Notes: a model not told the origin generated them from the sequence alone. Numbered from the stretch's first letter, positions 33,427-41,998 are shown. The stretch: DNA of 64,000 nt from Myceligenerans crystallogenes (GCF_039529775.1 NZ_BAAANL010000002.1:248001-312000); one strand, 5' to 3'. Made by a program: numbers and translations.

Positions 33427-34744
33427 GTTCGCTCCTCGGCGCAGCCTCGGGGACGGCGGAATTCAGGGCACCGGCCAGCGATCCGGCGATCTTCTCGGCC
33501 CGCAGGCTCAGCAGGCTGAACGATCCGGCGTCGCCGATCCCGTGCGTCGCCTCGCACAGGCCGTTCAGGAACATCAGCCCCGTAGCGGGATCCCGGGGAG
33601 CCAGGGAGTAGTCCTCCCGGGTGAGCAGCGCGCCCGACGAATCCGGTAGGAACGCGTCCGCCACCCGGTCCAGCAGCGGGTGGTGCCGCTCGTCGTGGGC
33701 GCGGATCCCGCTGTCGCGGAATCCGGTCGCCAGGACGACGGCGTCGGCCCGCAGGAGCTCCTTGTCGCCGTTCGTGCGGTTGACCAGTTCCAGGTCGAGG
33801 GCGTCGCCGGCCGCGACCGCGCGTTCGACGTCGACGTCGCCGACGACGCGCACGCGGTCGCGACCCATCAGCTCGTCCTCGTAGATGCGCAGGTAGAGGC
33901 GCTCGAGAACGTCGCTGTCCGATGCGGAGTAGTTCGTGGGACGCGTGAACCGGTCGAGCCGCCGGCGTTCCTCGTCACCCGCCCGGTAGTAGTACTCGGT
34001 GAACGCGGGGAAGTAGATCTCCTCGCTGAACGGGCTGTGATCCTTGGCCCGGAGCGACCAGCCCCGGGTGACGATCGTGGTGTGTGCCCGCGGGAACCGG
34101 TCCGAGAGGTCCAGGGCGATCTCGACGGCGCTCTGGCTTCCGCCGACCACGGCGATCCGTGCGCCGGCGCCCCCGTCCGGGCGGCCGGCGAAGATCCCGG
34201 CGATCCGGCTCCCGTACTCCGTCAGGTGGAAGACCTTGTCCCCGAGCAGCGGCGCGAAGGTCTCCGGCACCATCGGCGTCCGGCCGGGCCCGAGCGCGAC
34301 GTGCCGCGCGACGTGGACGGTTCCGTCCTCGCACACCACGTCGTAGCAGCCCGCGACGTCGGCGGAGGCGACGATCTCCCGCACCCGCGTGCCGTACCGC
34401 ACGTCGACGGGGAGGTTCTGCCGGACCCAGTCGATGTACTGCATGTACTCCGCGCGCAGCGGGAACGGGGCCGGCAGGTTGAGGAACTTCAGCAGCCGGC
34501 CGTTCTCGTGCAGGTAGTTGATGAAGGAATACCGGCTGCGCGGGTTCCGGAGGCTGACCAGGTCGCGCACCGCGTGGTGCTGCGTGTCCGCCCCGTCGAG
34601 GAGCATCTCGCGCTGCCAGCCCGGGTTGTCGTGCGCCTCCAGGAAGAGCATGCTCGGCGGCTCCGGAAGCTCGTCGAGCGCGATGGCCAGCGCGAGGTTG
34701 GCGGGGCCGTACCCCACCCCGACGACGTCGTGAACGGTTGTCAT
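33416..34744 (-). CDS. L-lysine/L-ornithine N-monooxygenase family protein 2
   Basis: A 442-residue flavin N-hydroxylase with canonical FAD motif VVGVGYGPANLALAIAL. Substrate-region sequence DTQHHAVRDLVSLRNPRSRY, NADPH motif AVVGGSQSAVEIALDLS and late motif ADAVVLATGFRDSG are all present. It is clearly different from the adjacent paralogue, so the two probably act on different amines or successive steps. ATG at 34744 overlaps the ATP-grasp stop (ATGA). Such enzymes make N6-hydroxylysine, N5-hydroxyornithine or N4-hydroxydiaminobutyrate; which of these applies here cannot be read from sequence. Confidence 0.9.
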   Translation of the reverse strand: MTTVHDVVGVGYGPANLALAIALDELPEPPSMLFLEAHDNPGWQREMLLDGADTQHHAVRDLVSLRNPRSRYSFINYLHENGRLLKFLNLPAPFPLRAEYMQYIDWVRQNLPVDVRYGTRVREIVASADVAGCYDVVCEDGTVHVARHVALGPGRTPMVPETFAPLLGDKVFHLTEYGSRIAGIFAGRPDGGAGARIAVVGGSQSAVEIALDLSDRFPRAHTTIVTRGWSLRAKDHSPFSEEIYFPAFTEYYYRAGDEERRRLDRFTRPTNYSASDSDVLERLYLRIYEDELMGRDRVRVVGDVDVERAVAAGDALDLELVNRTNGDKELLRADAVVLATGFRDSGIRAHDERHHPLLDRVADAFLPDSSGALLTREDYSLAPRDPATGLMFLNGLCEATHGIGDAGSFSLLSLRAEKIAGSLAGALNSAVPEAAPRSEHAA

Positions 34745-36030
34745 TGCGCACTCCTCGACAGATGGCCGGTGGTGACGACGTCGAGCTTGCGATCCAGGTC
34801 GTCCGCGACCCGCTCGACGCGGTCGATGTCGTCGAGACCCCGGAACGGGACCGCGACGGCCAGGGAGCCGGCGACCTCGTACCACGCCTCGGGCGGCTGC
34901 CGCAGGAGCTTGCCCGGGGCCGCGGACGGCGTGTACTCCAGGAAGTGCCGGGAGTGCGCCGCCTCGCCCGCGTTGTTCCGCACGACCCGGCCGCCGCGGT
35001 ACGCGAACTTGATGCAGGTCGCGGCGCGCCCGGGATGCCGTGCCAGGTCCTGTTCCGTGAGCACGGAACCACCGGCCGACGCCGCGCGCACGTGGACCCT
35101 GACCAGGTCGAAGCCGTGGGCCGTGCGCAGGTTCAGGTAGTTCTGCCCGCCGCTCATCCGGGGGCTGAACTCGATCACCCGGAACCGGCCCGCCGCATCC
35201 TGCCGCAGCTCGATGTTGAACGTCGCCTGCACCAGCCCCAGCGCGTCCACGACACCCTGGACGATCCCGGTGATCTCGCCCTCCTCCTCGGGGAAGCGGT
35301 AGGGCAGCGTGTAGTAGTCCTCCTCGAAGTACGGCCCGTCCATCGCCATCTTGTTGGTGATGCCCGCCAGATGGAAACGGCCGTCGACGACCACGCCGTC
35401 CACGGTGACCTCGCGGCCCGGCAGGTATTCCTCGACGACCACCAGGTCCGGGTCGTCGGTGACGAAATCGGCCAGCCAGGCCTCGCCCCCCGCGACCCGC
35501 CGGATGTCGGCCACCGCTTCGCGCAGTGCCTCGTGGCCCGTGACCCGCTTCACGCCCACGCTCGCCGCGAGCCGGGCCGGCTTCACCACGACGCTGTCGG
35601 CCCAGCCGGCGATCTCCGACAGGGCGTCGTCACCCGCCTCACCCGCACCCAGCGTGCGGAACTCGACGCTCGGCAGGCCGGCGTCCGCGAGCAGGCGGCG
35701 CTGCGCGGACTTGTCCCTGGCCGTCCGGGCCGCCGCGACGTTCGCCCACGGCTGCCCCAGGTACTCGTTCACCCTGGCCGTGACGACGATGTCCGCCTCC
35801 CAGAACGTCAGGGCGAACCCGATCCCCGTGTCCTTGGCGTACCGCACGACGGTGTCCACGACCTCGTCCTCGGACATGCCGGCCACCGGCACCACGTTCG
35901 CGAACCGGTGGTCGTCGCGGGCATCGGCGACCCCGGTCACCAGGTGGATCTCGAGGCCTTCCCCCAAGAGCGTCCGCAGGTGCTCCCTGTAGCTCTTGTA
36001 GGTCGCGCGCATGATCAAGAGGATCTTCAT
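34741..36030 (-). CDS. ATP-grasp ligase
   Basis: A 429-residue ATP-grasp protein starting MKILLIMRATYKSYREHLRT. The ATP-binding core has SVVVKPARLAASVGVKRV, VVVEEYLPGREVTVDGVVVD and the magnesium-binding end RVIEFSPRMSGGQNYLN. Such carbamoyl-phosphate-synthetase-like ATP-grasp enzymes couple a carboxylate, as an acyl phosphate, to an amine, for example amino-acid ligases. It overlaps by four bases both the upstream fusion gene and the downstream N-hydroxylase, so it is in the core of the operon. Probably forms a peptide or amide (or hydrazide) bond in the product. Confidence 0.88.
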   Translation of the reverse strand: MKILLIMRATYKSYREHLRTLLGEGLEIHLVTGVADARDDHRFANVVPVAGMSEDEVVDTVVRYAKDTGIGFALTFWEADIVVTARVNEYLGQPWANVAAARTARDKSAQRRLLADAGLPSVEFRTLGAGEAGDDALSEIAGWADSVVVKPARLAASVGVKRVTGHEALREAVADIRRVAGGEAWLADFVTDDPDLVVVEEYLPGREVTVDGVVVDGRFHLAGITNKMAMDGPYFEEDYYTLPYRFPEEEGEITGIVQGVVDALGLVQATFNIELRQDAAGRFRVIEFSPRMSGGQNYLNLRTAHGFDLVRVHVRAASAGGSVLTEQDLARHPGRAATCIKFAYRGGRVVRNNAGEAAHSRHFLEYTPSAAPGKLLRQPPEAWYEVAGSLAVAVPFRGLDDIDRVERVADDLDRKLDVVTTGHLSRSAQ

Positions 36031-38753
36031 TCCTGCCCTTCCGATGTTTCGATCCGCACGTGCTTCAGGACCTCCTCGGCGGCGGCCAGCGCCGCGTCGC
36101 CGTCACCGCCCACGGTCACCACCTGGCCCAGCCGGTCCCAGTTCCCGTTGCCGGTACCGCCCGGGCGGGCCTGCGGGACCGCGAACGCGTGGTCCACGTA
36201 TCCCGCCACCCGCGTCCCGGAGTCGTCCAGCCCCACCGAGCGCACGTCCTGCCGAGCGGCCAGGAAGCGGGTCGCCGCGGAGCGCACGACCGCGGGCGGC
36301 TCGAACGGCCGGCGCAGCAGACCCGCCGCACGCAGCACGGTCGCCTGCTCGATGTCGAACCCTGTCGCCAGGCGGATCAGGTCGAAGATCCGGTCCCCGC
36401 CCATCCGGTCGTGCGACTCGATCAGGGCCGGGCCGCCCGCCCCCAGGCGGAACTCCGAGTGGGTCGGGCCGTCCGAGACGCCCAGGGCGTCCAGCACCGC
36501 GGTGGTGGCCTCCGTGAGGGCCTTCCGGGCGATCTCGTCGATCCGGGCGGGGAAGATGTGCCCGCTCTCCACGAACCCGTCGTCCGTGATCTTCTCGGTG
36601 ACGCCGAGCACGACGTGCTCCCCCGCCACGGAGAACGCCTCGACGCTGTACTCGGGTCCGTCCACGAACTCCTCCGCGAGGAACGTGGCGAACCCGAACA
36701 GCTCGGCGTACGGGCGGTCGCTGCCGGCCAGAGCGGCGAGGCGCGCCCAGGCCGGCTCGATGTCCGCGGGCCCGCCGATCAGCTCGACGCCGACGCTCGC
36801 GGTGCCGTCCGCGGGCTTGACGATGAACGGGAACCCCCATTCCTCGCCCGCACGGCGCAGGTCCCCGGGCGTGGCGACGCGGGCGTGCCGCAGGCCGTAC
36901 GCCGTGGAGGCCAGCGCCTCGCGCATCGCGAGCTTGTCGCGCAGCGTGGAGGCGACCTCCGGGCCGTGCCCGGGCACCCCGAGTGCCGCGCGCAGGTGCG
37001 CGGCGGGGACGCTGCCCGGCTCGGTGAGCGAGAGCGCCCCGGCGGCCCCGGCCAGACGCGGGTCGCGGGCGGCGAGTTCCCCGAGCACCTCGTCGTCGGT
37101 GTAGTCCGCGACGATGTGCTCGACGCGGCCCGGCCCGATGTCGGCGACCGGCACCGTCGGGTGCTGCACGTCGATCACGTCGATCCCGGCGTCCGCCGCG
37201 GCCGCCAGGGTCTCGTACCGTCCGCCGACGACGACGACCCGCCCGGCGGGCTCGTCCGCCGGGCGCAGCTCGTCGAGCGCGAGGCAGCCGAACCGGTCCA
37301 CCCGGACCCCGCGCACGCGCTGCGGGTCGTACCACCGCCGGTCGGTGGCATGCCAGAGCGGGATCAGCGCGTTGTCCCTGGTGATGGCGATCTCCTCGGC
37401 CGCCCGGCGCAGTTCCTCGCGCCGCCCGGGGTCCTTCTCCGACCGTGCCCGGACGACGAGGGCGTCGAACTCCGCGTCCGCGTACCGCCCCTCGTTGTCG
37501 CCGTGGGCACGCCCCTGCGCGTCCGGGCTCGTGCACGACGAGTGCAGCAGGGGGAACAGGAAGTTGTCCGCGGACGGGTAGTCCGCCATCCAGCCGGCCC
37601 GGCACATGCCGCGCGCGGCGTACGAGGTGCGGAAGTCGACCACCTCGGCGGCCGTCACCTGCGAGGGTTCGACGGCGACACCGAGCGCGGCCGTGATCTG
37701 CTGCGCGGCGAGCTCGACCCAGCGTTCGTGGCCGCCCTCGACGTTGTGGACGATCGCGATCGGCTCCAGGCCCTCGCGCGGCCGCGGCGGCTCGCCGGTC
37801 ACGGGCGCACGTTCCGCCGGGGCGTCCTGGCCCCACAGGCCGAACGGCACCAGCCGGTCCGTGATGTCTTCCTGGTCGACGCCGGCGGCCTCGGCCAGGG
37901 CCGGCCGGTCGAGGGCGTTCGCCACGGCACGTCGCACCGCGGCGTCGGCCATCGGACCGTGATGCAGGAACGGCAGGAGGTAGATGGTGGCGTTCAGCCT
38001 CGTGGTGAGCAGCGACAGGTGGCCCGTGTCGTCGGCGGGTTTCACCTGGGCGACGTCGAAACGGCCCGACAGCAGACCCGAGCCCGCTTCGTCGCGCGCC
38101 TCGTGCGGCGCCAGCACCTCCACGGCGACACCGCCGCCGCCGTAGGGCCGGTGGCCCGAGTAGTGCGGGTTGGCGACGAGCTCGATCGTCTCGGTCTCCT
38201 GGCCGGTCCACGGCCCGGCGAGCATCAGCGGGCCGTTGCCCACCGGCAGGCGGTTGAACCGTTCGCCGAGCGCGGGACCGCTGTCGAGCGGGACCGGCGA
38301 GAACACCGGCTGCAGCACCTTGAGGTCGAACTCGAAGTCGGGTTCGGCGAGCTGGACCACGAGCGTCTGCGCGTCCGGCGCGCTCACCCCGGTCAGCTCC
38401 GCCGCGGTCCCGAACCGCCGGGCCTGGTAGCCCTCGATCGACGCCATGTGGTAGGTCGTCTCGGAGTCCGCCTCCGGGCAGCACGCACGCGTCCACGCGT
38501 GGACGAAGTGGTGTGCCGTGACGCGTTCGCCCGTGCTGAACCGGGAACGGACACCGAGCCGGAAGGTCCAGCGCGTGCCGCTCTCGTCGGCCTGCCAGGT
38601 CTCGGCGACGCACCCGCGCAGCCGGCCCCGGCCGTCCAGGCGCAGCAGGCCGTCGTAGAGCGCCTTGGTGACGGTGATGCCCATCAGTTCCTGCGCGCGG
38701 TACGGGTCGATCGCCGTCGGCAGCGTGATCGGCACGCGAATCTGCCTGGTCAT
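36027..38753 (-). CDS. fusion of family-5 solute-binding domain and ATP-grasp ligase
   Basis: A 908-residue protein. Residues 1-496 read as an SBP_bac_5 (oligopeptide-binding) domain: TVTKALYDGLLRLDGRG, WTFRLGVRSRFSTGERVTAH, and WMADYPSADNFLFPLLHSS at about 388-406. There is no signal peptide or lipobox (it starts MTRQIRVPITLP), so it should be cytoplasmic. Residues 505-908 form an ATP-grasp module: FIVKPADGTASVGVELI, AEEFVDGPEYSVEAFSV, HSEFRLGAGGPALIESHDRM. The binding domain may recognise a peptide or amino acid for ligation. The start ATG at 38753 overlaps the MFS stop (ATGA). The frame is continuous, so this is a real fusion and not two adjacent genes. Confidence 0.85.
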   Translation of the reverse strand: MTRQIRVPITLPTAIDPYRAQELMGITVTKALYDGLLRLDGRGRLRGCVAETWQADESGTRWTFRLGVRSRFSTGERVTAHHFVHAWTRACCPEADSETTYHMASIEGYQARRFGTAAELTGVSAPDAQTLVVQLAEPDFEFDLKVLQPVFSPVPLDSGPALGERFNRLPVGNGPLMLAGPWTGQETETIELVANPHYSGHRPYGGGGVAVEVLAPHEARDEAGSGLLSGRFDVAQVKPADDTGHLSLLTTRLNATIYLLPFLHHGPMADAAVRRAVANALDRPALAEAAGVDQEDITDRLVPFGLWGQDAPAERAPVTGEPPRPREGLEPIAIVHNVEGGHERWVELAAQQITAALGVAVEPSQVTAAEVVDFRTSYAARGMCRAGWMADYPSADNFLFPLLHSSCTSPDAQGRAHGDNEGRYADAEFDALVVRARSEKDPGRREELRRAAEEIAITRDNALIPLWHATDRRWYDPQRVRGVRVDRFGCLALDELRPADEPAGRVVVVGGRYETLAAAADAGIDVIDVQHPTVPVADIGPGRVEHIVADYTDDEVLGELAARDPRLAGAAGALSLTEPGSVPAAHLRAALGVPGHGPEVASTLRDKLAMREALASTAYGLRHARVATPGDLRRAGEEWGFPFIVKPADGTASVGVELIGGPADIEPAWARLAALAGSDRPYAELFGFATFLAEEFVDGPEYSVEAFSVAGEHVVLGVTEKITDDGFVESGHIFPARIDEIARKALTEATTAVLDALGVSDGPTHSEFRLGAGGPALIESHDRMGGDRIFDLIRLATGFDIEQATVLRAAGLLRRPFEPPAVVRSAATRFLAARQDVRSVGLDDSGTRVAGYVDHAFAVPQARPGGTGNGNWDRLGQVVTVGGDGDAALAAAEEVLKHVRIETSEGQE

Positions 38754-40012
38754 GCGCTCTTCCCGCCTTCCACCGCGGCCGGTTCGCCGGCCTGGACGGC
38801 CGGGGCCTGCGCGGCCGGTTCGCCGGCGTCGACCGCCGGGGGCTTGCGGGCGAGCATGACCAGGGCCGCGGAGGCGAGGCCGATGACGAGGCAGAGCCAC
38901 CAGTGGGTGGCGGCGCTCACGGCGTAGAGCGCGCCGCCGATCACCGGGCCGGCGGTCGCGCCGATCGTGTGGGCGAGCCCTTCCGCCCCCTGGTACCGGC
39001 CGCGCGCCGACTCGGGCGCGACGTCGCCGGGATACGCGTTGGCGATCGGGGTGTACACCATCTCGGCGACGGTCCAGACGGTGATCGTCGCGGCCAGCGC
39101 GACGATGCTGCCCGACAGCCCGGTCAGGGCCATTCCCGCGCCGAGGATCACGAGGCCGGCGCACATCATGACGCGGGCGTCGAACCGTCCGGTCAGCCGG
39201 GTGATCGGGATCTCGAACACGACGACCAGCAGGGCGTTCAGGCCGATCAGGAGCCCGAACTGCTCGTTCGAGAACCCGGCCGCCGTCACGTGCAGCGGAA
39301 GCGTCGCGGTGTGCTGGATGTAGACGTAGGTGGCGCCCACCATCGCCAGCAGGAAGGCGAGGAAGCGCAGGTCGCGCAGGACGGTTCCGTACCCGGCCGC
39401 CGGTGCCGCGGGCACGCCGTCCGGGCCCCCGGGGCTCCGGACCTCCCTGACCTCCTTCAGCAGGAACATCGCCAGCAGCCCGAAGAGGATCGAGGTGATC
39501 CCGTCGCCGATGAACATCCAGGTGTACGAGTACGAGCTGAGGAATCCGCCCACGGCGGGGCCGACCGCCATCCCGACGTTGATCGCGAGCCGGAGGAAGG
39601 CGAACGCGGTCAGGCGCTGCTCCGGCGGCACCGAGTCGACCAGGAGCGCGCCCGCGGCCGGCCGGAAGAGCTGCGACACGAACCCGAGAAGGGTCAGCCA
39701 GGCGATGATCGCCAGGTAGTCCGTGAACAACGGCACCACCATCGTCACGACGCCGCTGGCGAGCATCGACCAGACCAGCAGGGGCTTGCGCCCGATCCGG
39801 TCGGCGAGGGAGCCGCCGACGATGTTGCCGATCATGTTGCCGAGACCGATCACACCGAGCGCGACGCCGCTCTGCGCGGCGCTGTACCCGTTCTGGACCA
39901 GGTACAGCACGATGAAGACGTTGACGAAGTTCCCGAACTTGTTGATGAACATCCCGGCGCAGATCACCCAGGCGGACCTGGGGAGCCGGGCGACGTCAGT
40001 GCGAAGCGACAT
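38750..40012 (-). CDS. MFS transporter, probable product exporter
   Basis: A 420-residue protein with twelve membrane segments. The motif-A region is GGSLADRIGRKPLLVWSM (the G-x3-D-R-x-G-R-K/R signature), and the second half has a related loop (TGRFDARVMM). MFS pumps in this position in biosynthetic operons usually export the product or give self-resistance. The C-terminus is a short Ala/Glu/Pro repeat. ATG at 40012 lies inside the DinB-like gene (17-base overlap), so translation is coupled. Confidence 0.9.
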   Translation of the reverse strand: MSLRTDVARLPRSAWVICAGMFINKFGNFVNVFIVLYLVQNGYSAAQSGVALGVIGLGNMIGNIVGGSLADRIGRKPLLVWSMLASGVVTMVVPLFTDYLAIIAWLTLLGFVSQLFRPAAGALLVDSVPPEQRLTAFAFLRLAINVGMAVGPAVGGFLSSYSYTWMFIGDGITSILFGLLAMFLLKEVREVRSPGGPDGVPAAPAAGYGTVLRDLRFLAFLLAMVGATYVYIQHTATLPLHVTAAGFSNEQFGLLIGLNALLVVVFEIPITRLTGRFDARVMMCAGLVILGAGMALTGLSGSIVALAATITVWTVAEMVYTPIANAYPGDVAPESARGRYQGAEGLAHTIGATAGPVIGGALYAVSAATHWWLCLVIGLASAALVMLARKPPAVDAGEPAAQAPAVQAGEPAAVEGGKSA

Positions 40013-40571
40013 CGGCGGTCCCGGGGCCCTTCGCGGCGTCGTACGCCTCGATCGCACGCGCCGCCTGGTTCAGGTGCACCAGGTCGTGCGCCGCCAGCTT
40101 GCGCACCATCTCGTCGAACGTCTCGCCGCCCTGCTCGCCGTGGAAACCCTCGCGCGTCCACAGCTCGCGGGGAGTCTGCTCCAGCAGCACCACGTTCATC
40201 GCGCGCAGGCCCTCCCAGGCACCGAGCATCTGCCAGAACGGGAGCCGGGGCAGCGGCGTGAAGAGCTTCTCGTCGTAACCGGGGTAGGTCGGGTTGTCCC
40301 AGGTCAGCACCAGACGCCACCGGAAGCCGTAGACGATGTCGACGTCGAACAGGTGCGCCACGACGTCCTTCGCCGACCATTCGCCCGGTTCCGGCTCGGC
40401 GTGCAGCGCCTCCTCCGAGACACCGGCGACCAGGTCCCGCATCGTGGCCGTCGTCCGGGAGATCACCTCGAGCGGCTCCTGCGCGTGCGACTCGATGATG
40501 TCCAGCAGCGCCTGCTTGTACCCGGCCGGGTCGTGCGTCGCGTCGGGGTGGGTCAGCGGTTCGATGGGCAT
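39996..40571 (-). CDS. DinB/YfiT-fold protein, first gene of the operon
   Basis: A 191-residue four-helix-bundle protein. Metal-binding His candidates lie in WSAKDVVAHLFDVD and in AAHDLVHLNQAARA, the expected spacing for the DinB superfamily. The conserved EWSAKDVVAHL segment is typical. Members include thiol-S-transferases that use bacillithiol or mycothiol, as well as proteins of unknown role. It could protect against or process a reactive hydrazine or nitroso intermediate. ATG at 40571 has AGGGAG 6 bases upstream. The 500-base region upstream holds the operon promoter. Confidence 0.8.
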   Translation of the reverse strand: MPIEPLTHPDATHDPAGYKQALLDIIESHAQEPLEVISRTTATMRDLVAGVSEEALHAEPEPGEWSAKDVVAHLFDVDIVYGFRWRLVLTWDNPTYPGYDEKLFTPLPRLPFWQMLGAWEGLRAMNVVLLEQTPRELWTREGFHGEQGGETFDEMVRKLAAHDLVHLNQAARAIEAYDAAKGPGTADVASH

Positions 40572-41074
40572 GGTGCTCCCTAGGAAAGAAACGGTTCGGA
40601 AGAGGGTGGCCCGCGGCCGGGCGAAAAGCAGCGACTCCCACGAAAGAAACCGTCGCTCGCTCGGTTTTTCACCCCATGGAAAGCTCGGTGCCGAGAGCCT
40701 GCTGACGTGGCGGGGAAATAGGCGCGAAAATGGGCGCGGAAAAGCGCATTACAAGGCCGTTGGCCTGGCATCGCGGATCACGCTCCGCCGGGCACGAGCG
40801 TGAGAATAGAACATCGCTCGTGATGAGCAGCACCCACGTCTCACTGAGTGGACATCCTCACCACTCTTCCGGCGGACCTGTAAAACAGGCGCCCAATCCG
40901 CATCAAGCCCCACCCGCGCCCATTAAGAATTGCACGCGGAGCTGCGGGTGAAAAATGCGCGGAATCCTTCCGGCGGGTGCGGCGATCAGCTAGCGTGCCG
41001 GTCATGATCACGCCGAAGCAATGGTCTCCGATTCCCGCGTCCGAGAGAATTCCCGCCTCGGAGAGGGCGGCCCG
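40572..41074. promoter_or_regulatory. divergent intergenic control region of the biosynthetic operon
   Basis: About 500 bases without a credible gene, less GC-rich than the rest. It contains a direct repeat GAAAGAAAC (40583-40591, 40642-40650) and a hairpin with AAACCG/CGGTTT arms (40647-40667) close to the operon start. It also has a palindrome CCTGTAAAACAGG (40877-40889). I could not define a confident leftward -35/-10 pair. No iron-box-like sequence (TTAGG...CCTAA) was found. Confidence 0.5.
40968..40996 (+). promoter_or_regulatory. promoter of SnoaL-like gene
   Basis: TTCCGG (40968-40973) and TAGCGT (40991-40996) are 17 bases apart, a plausible housekeeping sigma promoter. They lie 78 bases before the GTG at 41075. 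Confidence 0.45.
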
Positions 41075-41464
41075 GTGACCCCGGAACGGCTCGCCGGCTT
41101 CGCCGTCGCGTGGCAGGCGAAGGATCTCGACGCGCTGATGGAGCTCATGGCCGAGGACTGCGTGTTCCGCGCCTCGATCGGCCCGGAACCGGGTACCACG
41201 TTCCGCGGCAAGGCCGAGGTCCGCCGAGGTTTCGCGTTGATGCTCGCGCACGACGCCGGGATGGAGTTCCACGACGATCCCGGCGCCGTCACGTTCATCG
41301 CCGGCGACCGCGGCGCGTCGCAGTGGTCCTACCGCGGCGTCGACGACCAGGGGAAGCCGTTCGTCCTGCAAGGATGCGATCTCTGGGAGTTCGACGGGGA
41401 CCTCATCCGGACCAAGGACGCCTACCGGCGGGTGCACGGCGTCCTTGGTGACGACCGGGGATGA
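41075..41464 (+). CDS. SnoaL-like/NTF2-fold protein
   Basis: A 129-residue single-domain protein with the NTF2 pattern: ERLAGFAVAWQAKDLDALME, LMAEDCVFRASIGPEPGTTF, KAEVRRGFALML and a final WEFDGDLIRTKDAYRRVHG. The fold serves in small-molecule isomerases, hydrolases and polyketide cyclases; no catalytic role can be assigned. GTG at 41075 with GAGAGGG 8 bases upstream is preferred; an in-frame ATG at 41021 would add 18 weak residues. It diverges from the biosynthetic operon and might be linked to it, but its direction and housekeeping-like promoter leave this open. Confidence 0.75.
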   Translation: MTPERLAGFAVAWQAKDLDALMELMAEDCVFRASIGPEPGTTFRGKAEVRRGFALMLAHDAGMEFHDDPGAVTFIAGDRGASQWSYRGVDDQGKPFVLQGCDLWEFDGDLIRTKDAYRRVHGVLGDDRG

Positions 41465-41492
41465 CGGTCCGGGACGACGGCCGGGACGGGCC

Positions 41493-41939
41493 TCAGCTCG
41501 CCGGCGGCACCACGGTCAGCGGGTCCGGCACCGGCTGGACGTCGCCCGCCGCGCTCTCGTAGGCGAAGCCCTCGCGAGCCCAGTACTCGAAGCCGCCGAT
41601 CATCTCCTTGACCTCGTACCCCTGCCGGGCGAGCTCGAGCGCGGCCTTCGTGGCGCCGTTGCAACCCGGTCCCCAGCAGTAGACGACCACGGGCTTGTCG
41701 CGCGGGATCGTCTGCTCCGCGCGGAGGCGGACCTTGCCGCCGGGCAGGTGGATCGCTCCGGGGAGGTGGCCGGCGTCCCACGCCTCGGGCGAGCGGACGT
41801 CGACGAGCGTGAAGGGAGCCGGGCCGGCCTTGAGCGCGACGTACACGTCGGAGACGTCGGTCTCGAAGGCGATGCGGCGCTCGAAGTGGGCGACCGCGGC
41901 CGCGGTGTCGTAGACAACGGATTCCTGGGAGATCGTCAT
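41493..41939 (-). CDS. rhodanese-like domain protein
   Basis: A 148-residue single rhodanese domain: FTLVDVRSPEAWDAGHLPGAIHLP, then the active-site loop VVVYCWGPGCNGATKAALEL with the catalytic Cys (YCWGPGC), then YEVKEMIGGFEYWAREGF. Rhodaneses transfer sulfane sulfur. The gene diverges from the GlxA-family regulator with 71 bases between starts, so it is a likely target of that regulator. It converges with the SnoaL-like gene. Confidence 0.88.
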   Translation of the reverse strand: MTISQESVVYDTAAAVAHFERRIAFETDVSDVYVALKAGPAPFTLVDVRSPEAWDAGHLPGAIHLPGGKVRLRAEQTIPRDKPVVVYCWGPGCNGATKAALELARQGYEVKEMIGGFEYWAREGFAYESAAGDVQPVPDPLTVVPPAS

Positions 41940-41998
41940 GACTAGATCGTCGCCGGACGGGCAGCCCTCGCGGGAGGGGCAGGAACGTCTTGGTTCGA

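Noticed and set aside
36103..38613. 836-residue second frame inside the SBP/ATP-grasp fusion gene
   Set aside because: Arg/Gly-rich shadow of the real frame with no domain pattern.
40572..41074. Iron-responsive (IdeR/DmdR) box before the N-hydroxylase operon
   Set aside because: N-hydroxylases suggest a siderophore, but no TTAGG-type dyad was found and no IucA/C, NRPS or siderophore uptake gene is present in the operon.
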